DNA of 64,000 nt, taken from positions 24,957,934 to 25,021,933 of the forward strand of contig NC_045138.2 of the NCBI RefSeq assembly GCF_008831285.2. Reading direction: 5' to 3'. The notes beneath the pieces were generated by a model. It was given only the letters and a program-made list of their open reading frames with translations. It had not been told where the DNA came from and searched no databases. Source of the stretch: Nymphaea colorata. Taxonomy: Eukaryota; Streptophyta; Magnoliopsida; Nymphaeales; Nymphaeaceae. Below, piece after piece: positions 1 through 11,900 of the stretch; within the stretch, counting starts at the first letter, position 1, and the number at the start of each line of letters is the position of its first letter. A program made the position numbers and the translations under genes.

Positions 1-1272
1 AGTTTCACTCAAGCTTTTTCGAGCAAGTTAGCGCCAATTGACTCCATTCATTGTGCAGCAGCAGTTACATTCATGTTTTTTTAACAAGGATTTTAAATCT
101 CATGTTTGAAGACCATAAACTACAAGGCTCGTCAAACCACCGATCCATGCTTCATTGGCAGCATTTGAATCCATGTGTGGAGCCAAGAAACTTAGGTTGA
201 GGGGGCACTAATTCAAGAACATTAGTCTCTTTTGAGGACACGGAATGAAGGTCGTGGTTTATGGTTGCTTTGAGATTTAGGTAAAGAATAGTACATTCAT
301 TAATTAGAGTATCACACATCTAGTTCATCAAGCATTGAACTAACAATTAGACTTTCACCGGCCCACCAATTGAACAGCTGCGCTACTCCCTAAACACAAA
401 AAACATAGTATGTTTAAAGACACCACTATATATAAGTAAGTAAAAATTTGAATGTATCAATATAAAATAAATAATTTTTATGGGGCTCTTTTAGGTGATA
501 TACCACTGTCAATCTCGATTTGAAACAAATACCTGCTATTTATATTGTGAACACAACTTGGATCCATATATCATCACAAAAAAAGAGCACCTTAGATTCA
601 CATAATTTGATTTTGGCATGGCTTTCAGAGATATGAGCCTAACCAGCCCGGCACGGTCTGAAGGTAGCCGGGGTTCATTAGTATCCTCGTGTTTGAACTC
701 AAAACCATACAACTCTGGCGAGAAGCAGGACGCACAGTTGCGTACGTCACAGTTAACTTGGTTGCGAAATTTCTTGGGGATTATTTTTATGCCTACTCAT
801 GAAATAATTGATACGAAAAAAATATCTTCGATTCTGGCCATTGAATTATGAAGCCATTTGTTTAATCGTCGCACTTATTTCTTGAATTTGCCGTTGAAAT
901 TCATGGCTTCTGTTCCCTATGCATGGAACGTCCCGCATCGTTCGTCTTGTTGGCCCAAATTTTGAGATCACAGAGCATGAGAAAGAGATGCATGGCTGTA
1001 CATGGTCACGAGAGGACGCCCATCTATGTATTATTATGTGAAGCAGTACATGGGAAAGCAAAGCTGGGCCATGCCACATCATTCACAAAAACTACTACTA
1101 CATCATCATCATGCATAATGCACAGGACATCATCATCATCAACAACCACCCCCATCATATCCCACTGCCACAGCACTTTCTCACTAAGAAAGGGAAAAAG
1201 AAAACAAAAACAAAGAGCACGCAACACCAACACCTTCTTTTCCTTTTTCTCGTGATCACTTTCATGGAGGTT
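1..1272. other. Intergenic / downstream of peroxidase
   Basis: No gene is recognised here. The right part (about 1000-1272) probably holds the 3' UTR of the minus-strand peroxidase gene. It contains a short ATC/CAT-rich stretch at about 1100-1145 that creates chance open frames on both strands. The remainder is AT-rich single-copy-looking sequence. Confidence 0.6.
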
Positions 1273-2923
<1,651 letters not shown>

Positions 2924-2985
2924 CTTGGCTACTCCAATTCACAGTGCCAAGATGTTGGGGTGCTCAGAAGTGTTCACCCTCCCCT

Positions 2986-2995
2986 CTTAAATAAA
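2986..2995 (-). promoter_or_regulatory. Probable TATA box of the peroxidase gene
   Basis: The minus strand reads TTTATTTAAG about 65 bp upstream of the peroxidase ATG, between C/T-rich flanks. Spacing to the start codon leaves room for a short 5' UTR. This is assigned by position and motif only. Confidence 0.45.
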
Positions 2996-3560
2996 GAGAA
3001 AGGATGTTAAAGGGAGCACATGGGCATTAAAATATAAAGAAAAGGAAAGTTTCAATACCCATCCATCTTTTATGGAATTTTATCCTCAGGTCGAGTTCAA
3101 TGGAATCCAACCATTTCCCCTTAGGTTAAAAACTGAGACAGCAAGTGAGTAAATGACCGTAACATCCGCTGAAGAAATGAACAAATACTTTCAACTTGGC
3201 AAAACACCATCTACGATCCTTATCTGTAGTGGTCGCTTGAAGTTGAGTTCACATCAAATAATTCAGAAATATGAGGCTCATTTTTTAAGTTACAGAGAAA
3301 ACGAGATTCCTCCTCAGCGGAAAACGATGTCCTTTTCTTGTCAGCATCACTGCACTATTTTCCCTCTGCGGCTACTGAGACCTACTTGAGCTGAAGAAGA
3401 AGGCTCGATCGGCTTACTCCATAAATGATCCTCAACTGCACATGCCAAGCCAATATTTAGGCCAATAGGTACGGCTTAAATTTGTACAGTTTTGTTTCCT
3501 AATTGATGATACAAACTTGAAGTTGGTGAAGTTTGTAAGTTGCGGAAGAAATAATATCTT

Positions 3561-3630
3561 CTATTAACCGGCTGTAGTTGCACTCCACTGCCGTCCTATT
3601 AACCGGCTGTAGTTGCACTCCACTGCCGTC
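3561..3630. repeat. 35-bp perfect tandem duplication
   Basis: Two exact head-to-tail copies of a 35-bp unit that begins CTATTAACCGGCTG and ends CTGCCGTC occupy 3561-3595 and 3596-3630. Identity is complete, so the duplication looks recent. Confidence 0.9.
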
Positions 3631-4117
3631 TTCATCTGCTTGTTTATGGTTTTATATTCATAGTTTTCTTTCTTTAATCATATCTTTGCGTGAATATAAA
3701 GCTTTGGTATCTGGGATCAAGTTGTTAACTGTTTCAATTGCCAAACTAGTCCTTAGGTGAACCTTATTCCCTTGAATGGGCTGTAACCCATCTCTTGTAA
3801 GAACGGGGAACAGGAGACTGCTCTTGTAGAGTTCGGCGACCGTTTATGTTTTGGATGAATGCCATCCATTGCCGATGCAATGGATGGCCGACTGCAAGGC
3901 CCCAACAGCGGTTGTTCAGTGCTCAGCAAGGTTGCAATTCACATTCAAACACGATAAAAAGCCAAAAAAAATGACAGAACTCCTACATTATATTCTGTCA
4001 ACTTGAGACCTTAGAGGCCGTTTGCGAATAAAAACATTATGTTATTATTTCATGCATCAAACATTTTAAAAAGTGTTTCATGAATATACCTCATTTTTTT
4101 AGGTAGATACATGAAAC

Positions 4118-4169
4118 ATGAACATATTGTTACCATTCATATTATGAACATATTGTTACCATTCATATT
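4118..4169. repeat. 26-bp perfect tandem duplication
   Basis: Two exact copies of a 26-bp AT-rich unit beginning ATGAACATATTG lie at 4118-4143 and 4144-4169. Confidence 0.85.
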
Positions 4170-4734
4170 GTTCAGTCTCTCTCTCCATTTATAGTAGTCC
4201 GCAAGATTTTTTTTTAATGTGGCAACTTTGCTAAATGGCATTTCAATGTCATTTGACATAATTTTTCTATGGTTCTACATTAGTGTATGAAATTTCTCTC
4301 TCATTACTATAGTTATTGTGACAAATGACATTTCGAACGTCATGTCTATTTCAAAACATCACAAAATAGGAACCACAGAAAGAAAAGATTAACTTGGTCC
4401 TTAAAACAGGGTGAGATTGCAAACGCAATACGACTGAATTACTCAATTTCATTCAAGTGTTGTATGACTGGATTCCTCGCTTAGAGGACACCAAAATACC
4501 AATGACACGTAAACCACAGAGGATGAGTTGACGGAAACGGAACCGAAGCAATGGTTATGGGGCTTGAAAGGCCATTTTAGGAGGCACGGGAATGGCGCCG
4601 GACGAACTGTGACGGTCGACAGAACATCAGGAACAGCACTTTGGATGCCATTGATCACATTAATGAACATAGGACACGAAAGAGACTCCACCTCATGCAA
4701 CCCTACCTACCTAGGGCTGTATAAAGAGACTCTC

Positions 4735-5035
4735 TTCCTTAAACTGGCTCGGTTAAACGAGTTGAGTTCAAGTTTAACTGAAAATCAAGCTTATAAATGA
4801 GTCGAGTTCGAGTTACATGAACTCTATTCGATTAAACTCGAATAATCTAGGTTTATATAACAAAGGAAAGAGACCAAGTTAAATGGAAAGTTGGTAAACA
4901 AACTTAAATGAGTTCAGCCTGAGCTGCCACTCAGTCTATCAATCGAGCTCGAGCCGACCTTATACAACTCGAGCTCGAGCCGAGGAAGGTATGAAATCAA
5001 GTCGAGCTCGACTCGGGCTCATGTACAGCCCCATG
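4735..5035. repeat. Degenerate CTCGAG-rich dispersed repeat
   Basis: The block is dense in variants of GAGTTCGAG and GAGCTCGAGCCGA on both strands and ends next to TGTACAGCCC. A related block lies at 27300-27435 and ends in GAACAGCCCTAG. The shared motif and shared end suggest one dispersed repeat family. I cannot name the family. Confidence 0.6.
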
Positions 5036-7704
5036 GCCCTACCACTCACTAGACGACATGACCAATATTCTAGATCCACTGTCGAGAATCAACTTGATTT
5101 GAACAAGCTGACGCAATAGATCACTAGATTTTGCTCTTTCAAACTGGGAAGGAGCGTCTAAAATCCAAGAAGGCCAAACTGTGTTTTTGTTTAGGCAACC
5201 AGACTATTGGTGGAGACCACCGTGACCATTGAGAGGACCAATTAGATAGATGCCATTATTGTGGGTGATAAGGGTGTCAGCAGGCCTTTGGCATTTTTCA
5301 GAAGGGAGGGCGTTTGATGTGAGAAACAGAACATCATGTCCACACAATGCAGCACCGAGCATTTCTCTCGCTGTTCGATCAATTAATTGGAGTTGATAAG
5401 AAACTCACTTAATTTTCGCGTCTGTTCGACTCAAGTTCAGATAACACGTGTTCTGGCTACCCAAGTGCCTGTACCCAAGGCCAATAAAGATGAAAGGCAA
5501 CAAGACCAACTCTATCTACCATGGATAAAGCCACATCTATTATTGTCCGCAAGGAATTCATATAATGTCGGCTAAGTGGTAGTTGTAGAGTGCCCACAAA
5601 CGCTAAGATCATAATCAAACAAAAAATTTCGTTGAAAAGCAATTAAGTGTATTTGTTGGTGACAAATGGTACACCGACTGTATTTCATGCTCTAAACCGA
5701 TCTTGAACTTATAGGCATAAGGAAAGAAATAGGGGTTTCAGATCCCTCTTAATAGAGGTGGATTGTTTATTTGCTTTTACATAGTCTTATATAGATTTCT
5801 TATAATTATTTACATTCGAAGTTTTTTTTCTTTTCTCTTTTTTCTTTTTCTTTGTTCTTCTTACATTCAAGATCATTCTCTCTTTATCATTCTTTCTTTT
5901 TTCTTTTTCTTTTTGTTGCATTCAAATCAAGAGCTGTATTGATATATCAGATGTCTACATATTTCACCTTGCAGTAGCTACCTACCCAAAGACGGCAACA
6001 CAACATAATGGGTCCCAACCCATTCATTTGAACTCTGCCTCCGCCAGAGCAGAGCCGAGCCGAGCCGAGCCGAGCCGAGCTTGGTTGGCTTCCACGATCG
6101 GTGTGACCACCGACAGCTCTGACTCTGACACCCAAGGAAAATCATGCAACCGTCCACGTCATCGCTCATCCCCATCCTTAACTTAACCACGGTTAACCCT
6201 GCTCTCAGAATTCTTTTGGCATCTTCTAGCCTTCCACGTGGCAGGTGAAGTGTCTAGGCCGTCCATCTCCATCTTGTTCCGAAAAGACAGGGGCCGCGTG
6301 CTCGACGACTTCGAGTGAAAAGAGAGGGCTAATATCGTCAAAGTGGCGAGATTTTACCTTGACTTCCTGGAGGCCATTTTCGTCATTGACTACAGAATCA
6401 CGTGAGCCAACTAAAGAATACGACAGATTGCCGAACCCCATCGAACGCGGAGTTCCGCCCATCTCAACCATTAGATTCATCGCCTTTAGCATCAACCGTA
6501 CACGTGTCTTGCGCAACTTGGCCGCTTCATTTTAAGTCCAAGAGTCGGGTCCTGGATGAATCCAGATCCGGATCGATCTGACTCGGAGTTGGACCCTAAT
6601 GTGGGGGGATGCAAAAAGCAAATGTTTGCTTGTAATTGGATTACGTTAGGATCTTATATCTGGTTGAAATCCGAACACTTCGAAATATGATTCTCACTGA
6701 TTTCAAATATTTGGATTCCGATTCCAATCTAACATCAAATTATATGTTGACACTCATAAGATCAGCATGATTTTGATTGAATAAATAGGTATAGAATTTT
6801 TGTTCATGTGACTTCCCTATTCATGGTTTTGTAGCCATATTCATGCAATTAACGTTACAAAATAGTTAGATTTAATACTCGTTAAAATGTGGGATGAAAC
6901 AGATGCTCCAAGTTTCGATACTGATCGATCCGCCCATTTGAAACAAATGGTAAGAACACTTTTTTGAAATATATTAATAAGAATGTTTCGTAAGAACAAC
7001 TTGCTTATCTATGAAGAAAAAAAAAAAAAAAAGGAACTCAACGAGAAAGGCAAGCATGACCCCAGTTTTCTCTCCACTTGGGGCCGCTCTTGGTTTTTAT
7101 ATGCATAAAATGTTGGCTTTTGAACCGTTTAAAGACAGACTGAAGGGAATGTCAGCACCCATTTATTGTTATCGTCCAGTGATTCTAGCTCATACAATAA
7201 TATTATGTTACAGGTTTATTCAATGACCGGTGACAAACGACCTCTGAAAGCACTCTAGAATGTCTGGAAAAATTACCCAAGGTGCCTCCGTCTCGGATAA
7301 CTTCTCACGCTAAAAAAAGTCGTGCTCTCTCAAGTTTGACGTTTTCACTTCCTTTTCGTTCAAACGTCCTCTAGTCAAGCTGGTTCCTCATATCTTAACC
7401 ATGCAGTTTGATCACCGATCCGCCATATAGGCCTGTATTGCCCTATTTTATCCTCTCTCTTTTTTTCTTGTGAATTGAAAAATATTTTCAAATTGATGCA
7501 AAGAACATTATTATAACTGTATGGGCAATGTGTATCGGCTGATATAGACTGACAATAATGACACTAATAAAGTATTAAGTCATAGGACCCAGGGGTCAAA
7601 TCACAAGTCAGAAATGCCCACACGACATATCCAAATCCAAAGATAAAGATCAACATCCAAATCTAACTAAAAATGTGGAGACAATGAATCCAAATAAGGG
7701 TGGA

Positions 7705-7965
7705 TGTCGAGCCAGCCCGGTTGGGCCTAGGCTTGGGCCAAAATTTTTCGGGCCTGGGCCGGGCCCGAGACTGATAGGCCAGCCTGTTTAAGTTTAAAAA
7801 ATATATTTTTTTAATTTTTTTTGTTTTAATAATATATATTTATTATTAATAAATATATTTTATATTTTAAAAATATTTTATGATTAAAAATTTGTTTTTT
7901 ATTTTTAAACGAGCCGAACCCGGGCCAAGACCCAAGCTATCGGGCCGTGACCTTAAAATGTGCTT
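7705..7965. repeat. GGGCC-rich inverted repeat with AT-rich core
   Basis: The left end carries CGGGCCTGGGCCGGGCCCG and the right end carries CGAGCCGAACCCGGGCC and ATCGGGCCGTGA, separated by about 110 bp of nearly pure A/T. This arrangement is common among non-autonomous plant DNA elements. The boundaries are approximate and no target duplication was found. Confidence 0.45.
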
Positions 7966-8123
7966 AGATGTTTTAATTAGTATCCTCGAATTAAATCGAC
8001 ACAAATGTTGATGGATCAAGAGGTTCAGGTTGGTCTAAGATCCGGAGCAGTAAGAAAAGTAAAATTTAAAAGAAAAATAATTTCCTCCTCAGCATCCTAG
8101 CCTCACCAAGCTATGTACCCCAA

Positions 8124-8254
8124 GGGGCCGTTTGATAATGAGAATATACCACAAAATTTGGGATAGATTAATGAACATTTTTTTAGGTGTTTTATAAATC
8201 TGTCCCAATTTTTTGGTAGATTCATAGAGCAGTTACACTTCACCAAACAGCCCC
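8124..8254. mobile_element. Foldback MITE-like element A
   Basis: The 131-bp segment begins GGGGCCGTTTGATAA and ends CACCAAACAGCCCC, so its ends are near-perfect inverted repeats. Homology between the arms continues inward (ACCACAAAATTTGGGATAGATT against the complement of AATCTGTCCCAATTTTTTGGT), so the whole unit can fold back. It is non-coding. Target duplications are not clear, so the superfamily is unassigned. Confidence 0.6.
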
Positions 8255-8257
8255 AAA

Positions 8258-8380
8258 GAGCGTTCGGTAACAAAACGTTACATTTTTTGGAACACAGTGT
8301 TTCATGAATGCTCCCGTTTTTTTTTTCAACAAATTCATAGAACACTCCACAGAATACAGCGTTCCTGTTACCAACGCCCT
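8258..8380. mobile_element. Foldback MITE-like element B
   Basis: Directly beside element A is a second segment that begins AGCGTTCGGTAACAAAACG and ends CGTTCCTGTTACCAACGCC. The ends are imperfect inverted repeats around GCGTTNGGTAAC and the centre is T-rich. It may be a related insertion or a diverged tandem partner. Confidence 0.5.
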
Positions 8381-8973
8381 ATAACGTTGTCAAATTTGGT
8401 GCTGCCAGCTGATATCGGTCCCTCGCTGGAGGAAAAAAAAAAAAAAAAGGCTGACAAAAAGCTAGGCCATTTTTAGACCTCCAGTCCATACTTACTGGCT
8501 CCATCTTATAGCCGAAAATTCTCAATTGTTTGCACGCCAATTTCGAGCACCATGTCTCATGTAGCTGCATGATAAGAGAAGCAAAATTACAATGCCACTA
8601 TGGAATAAGTGCAAGTACCATTAATCTACTAAACATTTCATTATTGAGGAAACCACATAAATACATTTTTCATATTCTAATTTGATAACATTCCATTATC
8701 CAGCTACTCCTAAATGTGCAACCTACCCAAAATGGAAGATTCAAAATCTTCAATTAATCTTCCAACAGAGAGACGTTCCCAACAGATTATATGGACCTTA
8801 AGTACAGCAGACAACCTTCTTAGGGCATAAGAACAGACACATTTTCGCACAGTAAGATGACCATGACAGTGAAAAATCGGTTGTTTCGGAACAAGCTTGA
8901 CATGCTAGTTCAACCTCAGCTTCAGTTTCCTCTTGAGCCTTGAGCCAGTTCAGATTGAGAGGTATAGCCCCCC

Positions 8974-11900
8974 TCAGCACAAAGCCAGGCTACACTTTAT
9001 GTCTGCAACAAGATGGCGTATATGTGGAGCATACCATTTTACACGTTCTAAATGTTCCAGCTGTACCTGCCACTGACGGCCTGAAAGAAAGATGAACATA
9101 CTATGAACTGGACGTTTATGAGAAGGCAAGTTCAAACAAGACGAATGCAATTGCCATGACAGCATCAAGTTGTGAGACGATAAATCAGCTGCTACGGCAG
9201 CATTGGGTCTAACATGTATAAATCATGAAGTCATAGTCAGATAACAACTTGTCCAGAATAGGAATGTAACAACAATGACCAGCAGCAGGAGAAAGAAACG
9301 ACCAAACCAATGAACATAAGTCCCAGTGATTATGAGAATGCTGAGTGATTCGAGAATATGTAAATCTCAGGAGCCAACAGCAAAATTATTTTTAAAATTA
9401 AAACCCAAGGATAATCGTACCTTCAGATTTTGCAATTTCCTGTATTGACTGAACCACATAGAGTGACCACGAATCCTCTTCTGAGTCCTTCACATTTCCA
9501 TGCACATGCAGTACACCACCCTGAGGCCTACCGGCCAAATTTCCACAAAAAATAGAGAAGCATGTGAGTATTGTACTAAATACTAATGTAATTTAAGACA
9601 GTGAGCCATTTCAGAGCTACACCAAAGGTAAAAGTAATATTCACAACGAAAACTGGTAATACTGACAACTGCCTCAAAGATTTTTTTCCTTTATGTTTCA
9701 ATCATGACAATCAACAGTAACAAAATTTTTAGCCCTTTATATCTACATAGAGCATGAGACTGGTGTATACAGTAGCATACGACTTCTCTTTCTTTTTTTT
9801 CATGTTTCTCTAGAATATTTAACTGGATGCAGATGATTTACATACTCAAATCAATAGGAGTTAATTCTTGAATTATCAGAATCCAATGTTTGTCCAAGTT
9901 TTTGTAAAAGATAATGATCAAGTAGTTGAATAAACTTTAAGTGCTATGATTTCAATATTGAACCATGTGGAGCTCTCAAAATTCCTGCTGTGGTGCCATT
10001 TTCAGCATCATTTATGTCATGATAATGTGCAAAAGAATACTGAATTAATATAAATAAATAATTGATAGACATCAGTATGCCTACATGCACCATATAAACA
10101 AGCAATATAAATACATACATACATATATATGACAGGGTGGAAAGGGGGGGGGGGAGAGAGAGAGAGGGGCCATGAAGATATCAAAAACAAAACCAACAAA
10201 ACACAGCCAAACTGGAAATGGAACAGTATCAAAAGAGAGACAGAGACACAGACAGACAGAGAGAGAGAGAGAGAGAAGAAGAAGAAGCCATGAAGGTATT
10301 AAAAACAAAATGAACTAAACACATCCAAACTGGAAATAGAACAGTATCCAAAGCATGCAGTGTTGTGTCAGGAATCAAAGGCATCTTAAGTCAGTCGAAT
10401 TACTTTAAAGCTCGAACAGCAGTAGGCCAACTATCCTCACTGGTTGGGAGCAAACCAAGGCAGACACGATCAGCAACACCCTGAGAGCAATACATACTTT
10501 AACAGTTAATCTGGCTGATGCATGTATAGCCTGACTGCTAATGCATTTGTGCAAACTGCAAAGTACACACTTGCAAGCAGCTAATACATGAAGTAGTCTG
10601 CCATAACATGATGGAACAAGAGAATCTGTTACTGCCAAATATAGATTCTCTTGTTACATCATGTTATGACAAACTATCTCATGTATTAGCTGCTAGCAAG
10701 TGTATGTTTGTGTATTTGTGTGTGTATGTGTGTGTTTGTGTATGTGCACACTATTGTTTCTAACTTTGAAGCTTGGATCAGAAGATGCACAATTATGTCC
10801 ATGGAAAGTACAGTAGCCTATCTCCATAGCCTACTGTTAACAAAGTCAGTTTTCCTTTCAGAAATGCTGCAACTCTGTACAAGTGGGGTCTCTACTAGTT
10901 CTCCCAATGCATGGACAATGTTATTTTGTCCGGAACAATGTCTCAGACTCTCAGTGGTACGTGGGGATGGCCCCGGTACAGCGGTACCGGTAGGGCGGTA
11001 CAGCACTTCCTCCTTCTTTCTCATACATAATACCTATGTCACTTTAAATGAACCTATTTTCGCTTGACGCCTCTTCCTCCTTCTTCCTTACCTTCGCACA
11101 ACATATCTACAGCAAAAAATGGCATCAATTTCTTATATTTATGTTACCTTTTTTGCTGATTTCATGTATATAATTAATTAAAAATATATAACTCTCGCTG
11201 TACCGCCGTACCAAGGTTGGCAAAAACGCCGTACCTGTACCCGCTTCTCCATACCCGTACCAACACCCGTACCCGTACCTATGTGACATAGGTCCAGAAC
11301 TAGTAGTGTAATTACCAAATGCCTATCTCATGATTCCCATCCCCATAAAATCCCAATTGGTTCTCTGTAAAGTTGTACGGAGTGTTTGTCACTAACAAGC
11401 AAAGGAAGGGGACTAATGCCCCAGTGGACTTTGCATTGGGATTCCCAAACACATGAAAATTCTAAGCACAAAGGCAGGCCTTCAAGCATGCTAGTAAAAC
11501 AATTTCAGAAAGTAAGTACCAAATCTAGTGCCATTCTTCGATCCTTACGAATCTGACTGCTCAAGGACCTTCACAGCCATGAAGAACAGATCCTTCTCCA
11601 TTATTTTCTTCCATATCATGTTAAGTTTAATTGTTCAAAGGAACTTTTTCCAGCATGACCAAATAAGCAAGACAAGTGTATGTTTCATTTTTGGAAGCAT
11701 GACCAAATAAGCAAGACATGTGTATGTTTCATTTTTGGAAACCAAATCTAGTGCCATTCTTAGATCCCTAGGAATCTGACTGCTCAAGGACCTTCACAGC
11801 CATGAAGAACAGATCCTTCCCCATTATTTTCTTCCATATCATGTTAAGTTTAATTGTTCAAAGGAACTTTTTCCAGCATGACCAAATAAGCAAGACATGT

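Larger units (their letters stand above)
2996..8973. other. Intergenic region, 6 kb, with repeat debris
   Basis: No gene is recognised. The stretch carries two short perfect tandem duplications (3561-3630 and 4118-4169), a degenerate GAGCTCGAG-type repeat (4735-5035), a T/C-rich tract (5820-5915), an AGCCG pentamer run (about 6050-6080), a GGGCC-rich repeat with an AT-rich centre (7705-7965) and two adjacent foldback elements (8124-8380). Short open frames in it show no family signature. The last few hundred bases would hold the TYW2/3/4 3' UTR. Confidence 0.6.

Noticed and set aside
923-1255. 110-codon plus-strand frame
   Set aside because: It runs through the ATC-rich low-complexity stretch below the peroxidase stop and encodes Thr/Ser runs.
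10017-10308. Leu/Pro/Ser-rich minus-strand frames
   Set aside because: They are generated by G-run and GA microsatellites inside a TYW intron.
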